A program made the translations under genes and the position numbers. Below, in pieces: positions 1-7,742 of a stretch of DNA of 12,247 nucleotides. The stretch covers positions 1-12,247 of the forward strand of contig PWSL01000497.1 of the NCBI GenBank assembly GCA_003563255.1. Reading direction: 5' to 3'. A model generated the notes under the pieces. That model was given only the letters and a program-made list of their open reading frames with translations. It did no database searches and was not told the origin of the DNA. Source of the stretch: Desulfonatronospira sp. GTDB taxonomy: Bacteria > Desulfobacterota > Desulfovibrionia > Desulfovibrionales > Desulfonatronovibrionaceae. Positions within the stretch are counted from its first letter, which is position 1. Each line of letters begins with the position of its first letter.

Positions 1-97
1 TGATGGCGGCGGTAAGCGTAGTCTTGCCATGGTCAATATGGCCTATGGTACCAATATTAACGTGCGGCTTCTTACGGTCAAACTTAGACTTTCCCAT
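1..97 (-). CDS. tuf: Translation elongation factor Tu, N-terminal part (cut by window edge)
   Basis: EF-Tu is the cytoplasmic GTPase that carries aminoacyl-tRNA to the ribosomal A site. Only the first 32 codons are visible; the gene continues past position 1. The product starts [20 protein letters not shown] and runs into the G1 P-loop, G19-H-I-D-H-G-K-T26. Most EF-Tus have GHVDHGKT; the Val-to-Ile change at residue 21 is, from memory, common in Desulfovibrionales. The start is ATG (complement of 95-97). A strong Shine-Dalgarno AAGGGGAG sits 6 nt upstream and overlaps the fusA stop codon. The 12-nt gap to fusA implies co-transcription and probably translational coupling. Identity is certain despite the truncation, because the N-terminus and P-loop are diagnostic; SelB or IF2 would not start this way. 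Confidence 0.97.
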   Translation of the reverse strand, partial: MGKSKFDRKKPHVNIGTIGHIDHGKTTLTAAI

Positions 98-103
98 CTC
101 TTT

Positions 104-111
104 CTCCCCTT
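104..111 (-). promoter_or_regulatory. Ribosome binding site of tuf overlapping the fusA stop codon
   Basis: On the minus strand the fusA stop TAA runs directly into AAGGGGAG, followed by 6 nt and the tuf ATG. A ribosome terminating on fusA therefore covers the tuf initiation region. This arrangement supports coupled translation of EF-G and EF-Tu. The match to the anti-Shine-Dalgarno sequence is visibly better than that of fusA. Confidence 0.8.
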
Positions 112-2182
112 ACTTGATTTTCTGTATTTCATCAGCCAGACCGGCAGGTACCTTTTCGTAATGATCAAACTGCATGGTGTATGTAGCCCTGCCCTGTGAG
201 TTGGAGCGCAGGTCTGTGGCGTAACCGAACATATTATTCAAAGGCACATATGACTTGATTATCTGGGTGCCCATTCTTGACTCCATACCCAGCACCTTGC
301 CCCTTCTGCCGTTTAGATCGCTCATGACATCACCCATATAATCCTCGGGTGTCAAAACTTCCACGTACATTATGGGTTCCAGAATAATGGGGTCAGCCTT
401 GTTGCAGGCCTCCTTAAAAGCCATGGATCCGGCAATGTAAAACGCCTGCTCAGAAGAGTCCACATCATGGTAGGATCCAAAGATCAGGTTCACCTTGACG
501 TCCACCATGGGATAACCGGCAACCACACCGCTTTTCATGGCATCCTGGATCCCCCTGTCAACTGCTGGAATATATTCCTTGGGTATAACCCCGCCTACAA
601 TTGAATTAGCAAACTCATAGCCCTGTCCTGTCCCGGATGGTTCTACCTCCAGCACCACGTGCCCGTACTGTCCCCGACCGCCGGTCTGCTTGACATACCT
701 GGTGTCCTGCTTGACTTTTCTGGTGATGGTTTCCCTGTAAGACACCCTGGGCTTGCCTACATTTGCGTCCACGCCGAATTCTCTGGTGAGCCGATCCACA
801 ATAATGTCCAGGTGCAGCTCACCCATTCCGGCGATGAGGGTCTGGCCGCTTTCTTCATCGGTCTTGACCCTGAAAGAAGGGTCTTCCTTGGACAGCTTCT
901 GAAGAGCATTGCTCAGAGCATTCTGGTCGTTTTTGGTCTTGGGCTCAATGGCTATTTCAATGACAGGATCCGGGAACTCTATGGACTCGAGCAGAACAGG
1001 GCGCTCCGGAGTGCACAGTGTCTCTCCCGTGGCAGTGTATTTAAGACCCACTGCAGCTACGATATCGCCGGCATAAGCCGACTTGATTTCTTCACGTTTA
1101 TTGGAATGCATTTTCAAAAGACGTCCGATTCGCTCTTTTTTACCGGTGGCTGCATTTACCACATTCATCCCGCTCTCGATCTTGCCGGAATAGATCCTCA
1201 GAAAAGAAAGATGCCCGACATAAGGATCCGAGGTCAGCTTGAATGCCAGGGCGCTGAAGGGATCGTCATCGTTGGGGGGGCAGACTATGGTCTCCTCAGT
1301 ATTGGGATCAATCCCATGGATCGGAGGTACATCTGCAGGTGAAGGCATGTAGTTGACTATTGCATCCAGCAGGGGTTGTACTCCCTTGTTTTTGAATGCC
1401 GAACCGCATATTACCGGGCAGATATTCAGAGCAACTGTGGCCTTGCGTACCCCGTTCATGATTTCTTCAGAGGTAATCTCCTCCCCGGATAGATACTTTT
1501 CCAGCAGGGATTCTTCTTCTTCAGCTATGGCTTCTACTAGATGATGCCGCCATTTTTCGGCTTCCTGGCGGTACTCTTCGGGTATATCGATAAAATCAAA
1601 CTTCTTGCCCAGAGATTGATCATCAAAAATGTATGCCTTGCTGTAAACCAGGTCTATAATACCTTTAAAATTTTCTTCAGCTCCAATGGGAATCTGCAGT
1701 GGAACGGGCTTGGCCTTGAGGCGTTCACGGATCATGTCCACCACCCGGAAAAAATCGGCACCTGTACGATCCATTTTGTTAACAAAGGCCATGCGTGGTA
1801 CATGATATTTGTCCGCCTGCCTCCAGACAGTTTCACTCTGGGGTTCAACCCCGCCCACTGCGCAGAATACAGCCACACATCCGTCCAAAACCCTCAAAGA
1901 CCTCTCCACTTCTACGGTGAAGTCCACATGCCCAGGTGTATCGATGATATTTATGCGCTGTTCCTTCCAGTAACATGTAGTGGATGCTGAAGTAATGGTT
2001 ATGCCGCGTTCCTGCTCCTGCTCCATCCAGTCCATTACCGCCTGACCATCATGCACTTCTCCAAGTCGATGCGAAACACCTGTATAATAAAGGATACGCT
2101 CGGTGGTTGTAGTCTTGCCCGCATCAATATGGGCCATAATTCCGATATTGCGCTGTTTGTCTATGGGTACGAGCCGTGCCAA
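110..2182 (-). CDS. fusA: Translation elongation factor G (EF-G), TTG start
   Basis: EF-G is the GTPase that drives tRNA-mRNA translocation and, with RRF, ribosome recycling. At 690 aa it has the usual length for canonical EF-G. Visible motifs: G1 AHIDAGKT (17-24), switch I RGITITSA (59-66), G3 DTPGH (81-85), G4 NKMD (135-138) and G5 GSA (260-262). Domain II begins near 308. Domain III contains [10 protein letters not shown] (451-460). Domain IV has [15 protein letters not shown] (530-544) and the tip loop GSYHDVDSS (569-577), with His572 matching the conserved tip histidine that reaches the decoding centre. Domain V follows with [17 protein letters not shown]. The start codon is TTG (complement of 2180-2182). 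No in-frame ATG comes before Met16, which would leave too little ahead of the P-loop, and [21 protein letters not shown] matches family N-termini. Upstream lies a 280-nt gap with two terminator-like hairpins, so fusA-tuf may be its own unit. Confidence 0.99.
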   Translation of the reverse strand: MARLVPIDKQRNIGIMAHIDAGKTTTTERILYYTGVSHRLGEVHDGQAVMDWMEQEQERGITITSASTTCYWKEQRINIIDTPGHVDFTVEVERSLRVLDGCVAVFCAVGGVEPQSETVWRQADKYHVPRMAFVNKMDRTGADFFRVVDMIRERLKAKPVPLQIPIGAEENFKGIIDLVYSKAYIFDDQSLGKKFDFIDIPEEYRQEAEKWRHHLVEAIAEEEESLLEKYLSGEEITSEEIMNGVRKATVALNICPVICGSAFKNKGVQPLLDAIVNYMPSPADVPPIHGIDPNTEETIVCPPNDDDPFSALAFKLTSDPYVGHLSFLRIYSGKIESGMNVVNAATGKKERIGRLLKMHSNKREEIKSAYAGDIVAAVGLKYTATGETLCTPERPVLLESIEFPDPVIEIAIEPKTKNDQNALSNALQKLSKEDPSFRVKTDEESGQTLIAGMGELHLDIIVDRLTREFGVDANVGKPRVSYRETITRKVKQDTRYVKQTGGRGQYGHVVLEVEPSGTGQGYEFANSIVGGVIPKEYIPAVDRGIQDAMKSGVVAGYPMVDVKVNLIFGSYHDVDSSEQAFYIAGSMAFKEACNKADPIILEPIMYVEVLTPEDYMGDVMSDLNGRRGKVLGMESRMGTQIIKSYVPLNNMFGYATDLRSNSQGRATYTMQFDHYEKVPAGLADEIQKIK

Positions 2183-2188
2183 TGTTTT

Positions 2189-2196
2189 CTCTCTTT
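2189..2196 (-). promoter_or_regulatory. Weak ribosome binding site of fusA ahead of a TTG start
   Basis: On the minus strand AAAGAGAG lies 6 nt before the TTG. Only GAGAG resembles a Shine-Dalgarno sequence, and there is no GGAGG core. A weak site plus a non-ATG start is unexpected for one of the most abundant cell proteins. The TTG is kept because the protein N-terminus demands it. Confidence 0.5.
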
Positions 2197-2207
2197 AAGT
2201 ATTATCG

Positions 2208-2326
2208 CTACAGCGAAACTTTTAAAAAATGTAACAGTTTAGCCATTTGCATGTGGCATGGGGACAGGCACTTTTGTTCATACAAGCGTCAAATGCTTAC
2301 GAACCCGGACGGCAAAAAGCCTGGGC
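2208..2326. repeat. Degraded REP-like repeat: 14-nt box plus one palindrome arm
   Basis: The box CTACAGCGAAACTT (2208-2221) is identical to the box at 12129-12142. GGGGACAGGCACTTTTG (2260-2276) is the exact reverse complement of the right palindrome arm found at both 12034-12050 and 12211-12227. Relative to the box, this arm is inverted compared with the two intact copies, and the gap from the box is 38 nt rather than 14. A possible remnant of the partner arm, GGCAAAAAGCC, begins at 2311. That places it about one unit length (roughly 70 nt) from the first arm, and it now forms part of a terminator-like hairpin. The two long exact matches make the relationship firm; the partner-arm reading is tentative. 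Confidence 0.6.
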
Positions 2327-2341
2327 TTATTTCACCCAGGC
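2314..2341 (-). terminator. Intrinsic terminator between rpsG and fusA (distal)
   Basis: Read on the minus strand: GCCTGGG, a 9-nt loop (TGAAATAAG), CCCAGGC, then TTTTT. The 7-bp stem is perfect and GC-rich, and the U-run follows it without a gap. This is a textbook rho-independent terminator in the gene direction, about 120 nt after the rpsG stop and 132 nt before the fusA start. It has no T-run on the plus strand, so it is unidirectional. Confidence 0.65.
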
Positions 2342-2410
2342 ATAGTTGATATCTCGTATCAGCCTTGATGCAAACCTGTAGTGCCGTTTCCTGGAGTATC
2401 AGTCGTTAAC
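2342..2410. other. Short spacer between the two terminators
   Basis: No coding frame is supported here. It holds a small palindrome, TGATA and TATCA around a 5-nt loop (2347-2361). It also holds CTGTAGTG at 2376-2383, which matches part of the inverted 14-nt repeat box with its flank; this may be a decayed box or chance. Confidence 0.35.
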
Positions 2411-2452
2411 AAAAAAAATCCTGCGGCTTTCATGGAAAATGCCAGGCCGTAG
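2411..2452 (-). terminator. Intrinsic terminator directly after rpsG (proximal)
   Basis: Read on the minus strand, CTACGGC (2452-2446) pairs with GCCGCAG (2427-2421) with one A-C mismatch. The 18-nt loop contains a nested TGG/CCA. A spacer of GA and then eight T residues (2418-2411) follow. The hairpin begins 10 nt after the rpsG stop codon. The stem is less perfect than the distal hairpin, but the T8 run is long. Two terminators in tandem suggest most transcripts of rpsL-rpsG end here. Confidence 0.6.
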
Positions 2453-2462
2453 AGGGGACAAA

Positions 2463-2933
2463 TTACCAGCGGTAATGGGCAAAGGCCTTGTTTGCCTCTG
2501 CCATGCGGTGAGTGTCCTCCTTTTTTTTGATAGCACCTCCCCGGTTGTTGTAGGCATCCAGAAGTTCTGCTGAAAGCTTACGGTCCATGCCCTTTTCACC
2601 GCGATTGCGGGCATACAGTACCAGCCAGCGGATAGCCAGGGCTTCCTGCCTGCTGGGGCGAACTTCCATGGGCACCTGGTAGGTTGCCCCCCCAACCCGC
2701 CTTGACTTGACTTCCATGTGCGGCTTAACGTTTTCAACTACCTGATTGAAAGCCTTTATGGGGTCGTCGCTTGTTTTAGCGCCCAATTCTTCGATGGCTT
2801 TATACAGGAGTCTTTCTGCAATGCTCTTCTTGCCGTCAACCATAAGCCTGTTGACGAATTTGCTTACCATGCGGCTGTGGTATACCGGATCCGGTAAAAC
2901 AGCTCTTTTTGGTATAGGACCTTTGCGTGGCAT
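2463..2933 (-). CDS. rpsG: 30S ribosomal protein S7
   Basis: S7 nucleates assembly of the 3' major domain of 16S rRNA, contacts tRNA in the E site, and in E. coli represses its own operon by binding the rpsL-rpsG mRNA. The 156-aa product has the standard bacterial length. It opens [18 protein letters not shown], continues with [21 protein letters not shown], contains the beta-hairpin region [14 protein letters not shown] (82-95), and ends [13 protein letters not shown]. The start is ATG (2931-2933) with GGGAG 10 nt upstream. The gap to rpsL is 26 nt, so the two are co-transcribed. The gene is followed within 11 nt by a terminator-like hairpin, unlike E. coli where fusA follows closely. Whether S7 autoregulates here cannot be told; the 26-nt intercistron is short compared with that of E. 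coli. Confidence 0.99.
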   Translation of the reverse strand: MPRKGPIPKRAVLPDPVYHSRMVSKFVNRLMVDGKKSIAERLLYKAIEELGAKTSDDPIKAFNQVVENVKPHMEVKSRRVGGATYQVPMEVRPSRQEALAIRWLVLYARNRGEKGMDRKLSAELLDAYNNRGGAIKKKEDTHRMAEANKAFAHYRW

Positions 2934-2959
2934 TCTGTTTTATCTCCCTTGCGCAAAAG

Positions 2960-3331
2960 TTATTTTGGTCTTTTGGTTCCGTATTTGGATCTGCTCTTCC
3001 GGCGGTCCCTGACTCCAGAGGTGTCCAGGGTACCCCTGATAATTGAGTACCTTACCCCGGGCAGGTCCTTTACTCGTCCACCACGGATCATGACCACGGA
3101 GTGCTCCTGCAGGTTGTGACCCTCTCCGGGTATATATGATGTAACTTCTATACCGTTGGTCAGACGCACCCTGGCAACCTTGCGTAAGGCCGAGTTGGGC
3201 TTTTTGGGTGTGGTGGTGTAGACACGGACGCACACACCTCTTTTTTGAGGGCATTCCTGGAGCGCTGCCCTTTTTTTGCGCTTTATCACCTGATCCCTGG
3301 ATCTTCTTACCAATTGATTTATGGTCGGCAT
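2960..3331 (-). CDS. rpsL: 30S ribosomal protein S12
   Basis: S12 lies at the decoding centre of the 30S subunit and helps monitor codon-anticodon pairing. The product is 123 aa, the typical length. Visible signatures are [19 protein letters not shown] (38-56), [14 protein letters not shown] (67-80) and [11 protein letters not shown] (85-95). Residues at the known streptomycin-resistance sites are wild type: Lys43 and Lys88 (E. coli numbering with Met). Asp89, the site of beta-methylthiolation in E. coli, is also present. The start is ATG (3329-3331) with a strong GGAGG 4 nt upstream. It sits 135 nt after rpoC with a possible promoter in the gap, and 26 nt before rpsG. Confidence 0.99.
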   Translation of the reverse strand: MPTINQLVRRSRDQVIKRKKRAALQECPQKRGVCVRVYTTTPKKPNSALRKVARVRLTNGIEVTSYIPGEGHNLQEHSVVMIRGGRVKDLPGVRYSIIRGTLDTSGVRDRRKSRSKYGTKRPK

Positions 3332-3368
3332 ATTTCCTCCGAATAGTTCTGCTGGCTCAAACCCGTTG

Positions 3369-3397
3369 TTGTTAATTGAATACTTTCAGCATGTCAA
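3369..3397 (-). promoter_or_regulatory. Possible sigma70 promoter for rpsL-rpsG
   Basis: On the minus strand a perfect TTGACA (3392-3397) is followed by a 17-nt spacer and TAACAA (3369-3374), about 38 nt before the rpsL start codon. The -35 box and spacing are ideal, but the -10 box matches only 3 of 6 consensus bases. It lies in the rpoC-rpsL gap, where an internal promoter for the str genes would make sense. Chance occurrence is not excluded. Confidence 0.35.
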
Positions 3398-3414
3398 GCA
3401 AAAAGTCACAGGGG

Positions 3415-3431
3415 CCTGATAAAAGTTCAGG
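3415..3431 (-). terminator. Weak hairpin after rpoC, possible attenuator
   Basis: CCTGA and TCAGG form a perfect 5-bp stem around a 7-nt loop, 35 nt downstream of the rpoC stop. On the minus strand a TTTTT run follows only after about a dozen bases, so it does not meet the usual intrinsic-terminator form. It may be a 3' stabilising hairpin or chance. Confidence 0.2.
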
Positions 3432-3466
3432 TGCTGAATAAGGACGGGACAAATACTCCTCCGGCT

Positions 3467-6400
3467 TCAACGGGTCTGCCTGCCTATATAAACATGTTCA
3501 TCCAGATCTTCCAGAAACTCTTCCGGGTCCTCAGGCTGTTCCGGAACATTGATGTCGCAGTTGACATACGGCCTGTACCCTGTTCCAGCGGGTATGAGCC
3601 TGCCCACGATAACGTTTTCCTTGAGTCCTCTTAACTGGTCCACCTTGCCCATCAGGGCGGCTTCGGTAAGTACCTTGGTTGTCTCCTGGAAAGAAGCCGC
3701 AGAAATGAAAGACTCAGTGGTGAGCGAAGCCTGAGTGATGCCCAGAACCACGGGTTCGGCCATGGCGGGGTTCTTGCCCTTGCGCAGGCATTTCTCGTTT
3801 TCCTTCATGAAAACGGTCTTTTCCACCTGCTGGCCCACAAGAAATCCGGTTTCGCCGGGTTCAATGATATTCACCTTTTTGAGCATCTGCCTCACAATCA
3901 CTTCGATGTGCTTGTCGTTTATCTGAACCCCCTGGAAACGATACACCTCCTGCACCTCTTCCACCAGATAATTGGCAAGATGTTTTTCGCCCTTGATCTT
4001 TAACATGTCGTGCAGGTCCGGGTTACCTTCGGTTATCAGTTCTCCTGACTCCACAAAATCACCTTCCTGCACGGTGATATGCTTGCCCTTGGGAATTAGA
4101 TACTCCTTGGGCTCTCCTACTTCGGGTCCTATGATGATCTTGCGCTTGCCCTTGGATTCAGGTCCAAAGGAAACAATCCCGTCTATCTCAGTAACTACGG
4201 CCTGATCTTTGGGCTTTCGCACCTCGAAAAGCTCAGCCACCCTGGGCAGACCACCCACAATATCTTTGGTCTTGGAAGACTCCCTGGGCTTTCTGGCAAT
4301 AATATCCCCGGCCTGGACCCTGTCACCGTCCTGGACCATGAGAATGGCCCCTACAGGGAGCTGAAATATGGCCTCAGACGAAGTTTCAGGACGGATTTTC
4401 ACCTTGCCCTTGTCGTCACAGATGGAAGCACTGGGCCTGAAATTGGTGGAACGGTACTCTGTAATTGTCATGGTGGCCCTGCCGGTGGTCTCGTCCACTT
4501 TTTCCTGGTAAGTACGCCCCTCAATGATATCTGAAAACTTGATCCTGCCGGGAATGTCAGTCACAAAGGGTTCGTTGAATGGGTCCCACTCCGCCAGGAG
4601 CTGACCTTTGCTGACCTTTTCGTCGGCCCTGACAAAGAGCTTAGCCCCGGTCGGCAGAAAATACTTCTCCCTTTCCCGGCCCTGGTCGTCAACGATCTTG
4701 AGCTGCCCGCTCTTGCCCATGACCATGAATTCCCCCCTGGAATTCTCCACAGTGCGAATCCGGGAAAAAACTATGTGTCCTGCGTTGCTGGCCTTGATAT
4801 TGGAACGTTCAATCTCCTTGGAGGCAGTCCCCCCGATATGAAACGTGCGCAAGGTCAACTGGGTGCCGGGCTCTCCGATGGACTGGGCCGCAATAATGCC
4901 CACGGTTTCTCCGACATTCACCAGATGCCCCCTGGCCAGATCCCGTCCGTAACAAAGCGAACATACGCCCCTTTTTGTCTTGCAGGTTAAAGCGGATCTG
5001 ATGGACACGGCGTTTATCCCGGCGGCATCAATTTTTTCCGCGGCATCTTCCGTGATCATGAAATTGGACGGCACCAGGACCTCACCTGTTTCAGGTTCCA
5101 GGATATCGTACATGGCTATTCTGCCCAGGATCCTTTCACTGAGCCTGGCCTGAACCTCCCCGGCCTTCATGAGGTGGGTAAGCTCAATGCCGTCTACTGT
5201 TCCGCAGTCGTACTCCGAAACCACCACGTCCTGAACCACATCCACCAGACGTCTGGTAAGATAACCGGAATTGGCGGTCTTCAGGGCGGTATCAGCCAGC
5301 CCTTTTCTGGCTCCATGGGTGGAGGTAAAATACTGCAGTACAGTCAGCCCCTCCCGGAAACAGGCAATGATAGGAGTTTCGATAATCTCTCCAGAGGGCT
5401 TGGCCATAAGCCCCCGCATTCCGGCCAGCTGACGCATCTGATCCTTGTTACCCCGGGCCCCGGAGTTGGCCATCATGAATATGGGGTTGAGGCTTACATT
5501 GACATCTTCCTGCCCGGTCTCCGGATCCCGGACAATATCCGTGGAGAGCGTTTTCATCATCTCATTGGACACGTCATTGGTGGCCTTGGTCCAGACGTCC
5601 ACAACCTTATTGTATTTTTCGGTTCTGGTAATTATACCTTCGTTGTACTGGCGCTCGATTTCGTTGATGGTCTCCTGGGAAGTTTCGATAATGTTCTTCT
5701 TTTTCTCAGGAATTGTCAGGTCCTTCAACCCGATGGTAATGCCTGCCAAAGTGGAGTACTCATACCCCAGGTCTTTTATCCTGTCGCAAAGAATGACCGT
5801 GGCTTTGGTCCCGGCCCAGCGGTAGGTGTTGCCCACCAGCCTGGCAATATTCTTTTTATTGAGTATGCAGTTCACCAGAGAAAAAGGGACGTTTTCCGGT
5901 AATAGCTCGTTGACGATTATCCTGCCTGTGGTAGTCTCGTGCAGCTCTCCATCGATGCGGACCTTGATCCTGGCATGCAGAGCCAGGTGGCCTGAGTCAT
6001 GGGCACAGATAACTTCCCCGGGGTCGGAAAAGATTTTGCCATCTCCCTTCTGCATGGAACGATCCACAGTCAGATAGTAAAGCCCCAGAACAATATCCTG
6101 GGAAGGCACGATTACTGGTTCGCCGTTGGCCGGGGAAAGGATGTTGTTGGTGGACATTATCAGCACCCGGCACTCCACGTTGGCCTCTATGGACAGGGGC
6201 ACATGCACAGCCATCTGGTCTCCGTCAAAGTCGGCATTAAAGGCGGAACATACCAGAGGATGCAGCCTGATGGCCTTTCCCTCTACCAGAATAGGCTCAA
6301 AGGCCTGGATACCCAGGCGGTGCAGGGTGGGCGCCCGGTTCAAAAGCACCGGGTATTCCTTGACCACCTCGTCCAGGATATCCCATACCACCACATCTCC

Positions 6401-7627
6401 ACGTTCTACCATCTTCTTGGCGCTTTTGATCGTACTGGCGAATCCTCTCTCTTCCAGTCTGGAATACAAAAAGGGTTTGAACAGCTCCAGGGCCATTTTC
6501 TTGGGTAAACCGCACTGATGCAGCTTGAGGTTGGGACCGACCACAATAACCGAGCGGCCTGAATAATCCACGCGCTTACCCAACAGATTCTGCCTGAAGC
6601 GCCCCTGTTTGCCCTTGATCATGTCGGAAAGGGATTTCAGGGGGCGGCCGTTGGTGCCGGAAATGGCCTTACCCCTGCGTCCATTATCCAGAAGGGCGTC
6701 TACGGCCTCCTGCAGCATACGTTTTTCATTGCGGATAATTATATCCGGAGCCCCCAGTTCCAGAAGTCTTTTAAGACGGTTGTTGCGGTTTATCACCCGG
6801 CGGTAGAGGTCATTTAAATCCGATGTAGCAAACCTCCCCCCATCCAGGGGAACCAGCGGCCTGAGTTCTGGTGGAATAACCGGAATGGTTTCCAGTATCA
6901 TCCACTCGCACTTGTTGCCGGACTCCAGGAAGGCCTCCACAATACGCAAACGCTTGGCCAGCTTTTTCTTCTTGGTCTGAGAACGAGTACCCTCTGATTC
7001 AACCCTGAGTTCCGCCCTGAGCTTTTCCAGGTCCAGGTGCATCAAGAATTCCCGTACGACTTCAGCCCCCATGCCGACCTTCACAGTGCCCTCTCCATAT
7101 GTGTCAAGGATCTGCATGTACTGCTCCTCTGATATCACCTGCTTTGGATTCAATGAGGTTTCGCCTGGATCCAGGACCATGTAGGCATCAAAATACAAAA
7201 CCTTCTCCAGGTCAGCCATGGTCATGTCAAGCAGGGTACCTATCTTGGAAGGCAGACTTTTCAAAAACCAGATATGCGCCACCGGCGCAGCCAGTTCTAT
7301 GTGGCCCATGCGATCCCGGCGGACCTTGGAAGCGATGACCTCAACCCCGCATTTTTCACAGACAATGCCGCGGTGCTTCATACGCTTGTACTTGCCGCAA
7401 TTGCATTCATAGTCTTTTACAGGACCGAATATCTTGGCGCAGAAAAGACCGTCGCGCTCCGGTTTGAATGTACGGTAATTTATCGTCTCAGGTTTTTTGA
7501 CTTCGCCAAAAGACCACTCCCTGACCTTTTCCGGTGATGCCACCCTGATTTTTATACCTTTCAGTTCCTTGCCGGAAATGGTGCTGGTACTTGAAGACCT
7601 TTGAGAAAAAAGATCATCTAAGCTCAT
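3467..7627 (-). CDS. rpoC: DNA-directed RNA polymerase subunit beta'
   Basis: Beta' forms the catalytic centre of RNA polymerase together with beta. The product is 1386 aa, close to the 1407 aa of E. coli. Visible features in order: zinc site 1 with Cys75, Cys77, Cys90 and Cys93; the clamp and rudder/lid region with [21 protein letters not shown] (284-304); switch 2 and [21 protein letters not shown] (340-360); the magnesium-binding NADFDGD (464-470) with Asp466, Asp468 and Asp470; the bridge helix around [18 protein letters not shown] (776-793); zinc site 2 with Cys808, Cys882, Cys889 and Cys892; and the trigger loop starting [11 protein letters not shown] (923-933). About 190 residues after 940 lie where E. 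coli carries its trigger-loop insertion SI3, so an SI3-type insert is inferred. The start is ATG (7625-7627) with AGAGG 8 nt upstream. The stop is TGA. Co-transcribed with rpoB across a 109-nt gap. Confidence 0.99.
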   Translation of the reverse strand: MSLDDLFSQRSSSTSTISGKELKGIKIRVASPEKVREWSFGEVKKPETINYRTFKPERDGLFCAKIFGPVKDYECNCGKYKRMKHRGIVCEKCGVEVIASKVRRDRMGHIELAAPVAHIWFLKSLPSKIGTLLDMTMADLEKVLYFDAYMVLDPGETSLNPKQVISEEQYMQILDTYGEGTVKVGMGAEVVREFLMHLDLEKLRAELRVESEGTRSQTKKKKLAKRLRIVEAFLESGNKCEWMILETIPVIPPELRPLVPLDGGRFATSDLNDLYRRVINRNNRLKRLLELGAPDIIIRNEKRMLQEAVDALLDNGRRGKAISGTNGRPLKSLSDMIKGKQGRFRQNLLGKRVDYSGRSVIVVGPNLKLHQCGLPKKMALELFKPFLYSRLEERGFASTIKSAKKMVERGDVVVWDILDEVVKEYPVLLNRAPTLHRLGIQAFEPILVEGKAIRLHPLVCSAFNADFDGDQMAVHVPLSIEANVECRVLIMSTNNILSPANGEPVIVPSQDIVLGLYYLTVDRSMQKGDGKIFSDPGEVICAHDSGHLALHARIKVRIDGELHETTTGRIIVNELLPENVPFSLVNCILNKKNIARLVGNTYRWAGTKATVILCDRIKDLGYEYSTLAGITIGLKDLTIPEKKKNIIETSQETINEIERQYNEGIITRTEKYNKVVDVWTKATNDVSNEMMKTLSTDIVRDPETGQEDVNVSLNPIFMMANSGARGNKDQMRQLAGMRGLMAKPSGEIIETPIIACFREGLTVLQYFTSTHGARKGLADTALKTANSGYLTRRLVDVVQDVVVSEYDCGTVDGIELTHLMKAGEVQARLSERILGRIAMYDILEPETGEVLVPSNFMITEDAAEKIDAAGINAVSIRSALTCKTKRGVCSLCYGRDLARGHLVNVGETVGIIAAQSIGEPGTQLTLRTFHIGGTASKEIERSNIKASNAGHIVFSRIRTVENSRGEFMVMGKSGQLKIVDDQGREREKYFLPTGAKLFVRADEKVSKGQLLAEWDPFNEPFVTDIPGRIKFSDIIEGRTYQEKVDETTGRATMTITEYRSTNFRPSASICDDKGKVKIRPETSSEAIFQLPVGAILMVQDGDRVQAGDIIARKPRESSKTKDIVGGLPRVAELFEVRKPKDQAVVTEIDGIVSFGPESKGKRKIIIGPEVGEPKEYLIPKGKHITVQEGDFVESGELITEGNPDLHDMLKIKGEKHLANYLVEEVQEVYRFQGVQINDKHIEVIVRQMLKKVNIIEPGETGFLVGQQVEKTVFMKENEKCLRKGKNPAMAEPVVLGITQASLTTESFISAASFQETTKVLTEAALMGKVDQLRGLKENVIVGRLIPAGTGYRPYVNCDINVPEQPEDPEEFLEDLDEHVYIGRQTR

Positions 7628-7736
7628 ATTCTAATCCTCTTATATATATGGACAGTCAAAAGTTTTTTTATTCGTATCTGTTTTTTTTATTCATGCCTGC
7701 CCGGCCACTCAAAAAGCCAGGCAGTCCTGATATTTT
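7628..7736. other. rpoB-rpoC intergenic spacer, A/T-rich with hairpins
   Basis: No gene fits. On the minus strand it holds, after the rpoB-end hairpin, a longer imperfect hairpin with arms GCCTG and CAGGC (about 7694-7724). Two A-runs (A8 and A7) follow and then TATATATA just ahead of the rpoC Shine-Dalgarno. There is no T-run after the hairpin, so it is not an intrinsic terminator for rpoB. The A-runs could keep the ribosome landing area unstructured. A TTGACT is present but lies only 5 nt from TATATA, so no promoter is called. Confidence 0.4.
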
Positions 7737-7742
7737 TCAGGA
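7725..7742 (-). other. Hairpin enclosing the rpoB stop codon
   Basis: TCCTGA and TCAGGA form a perfect 6-bp stem with a 6-nt A/T loop. On the minus strand the 5' arm contains the last codon and the TGA stop of rpoB. No T-run follows the 3' arm, so termination is unlikely. A translating ribosome would open it. It could be an mRNA processing or stability site. Confidence 0.35.

Noticed and set aside
2270..2292. TTGACG on the minus strand as -35 of a fusA promoter
   Set aside because: The sequence at the proper distance is the GC-rich repeat arm with no -10 resemblance.
2454..2460. GGGGACA after rpsG as another repeat remnant
   Set aside because: A seven-base match is too short to separate from chance, and no box or partner arm accompanies it.
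2399..2737. 112-codon minus-strand frame overlapping the end of rpsG and the terminator
   Set aside because: It is in another frame of rpsG and runs through the T8 terminator region; S7 accounts for the sequence.
5174..5902. 242-codon plus-strand open frame antisense to rpoC
   Set aside because: Same reasoning: it lies inside intact rpoC with no independent evidence for expression or a protein family.
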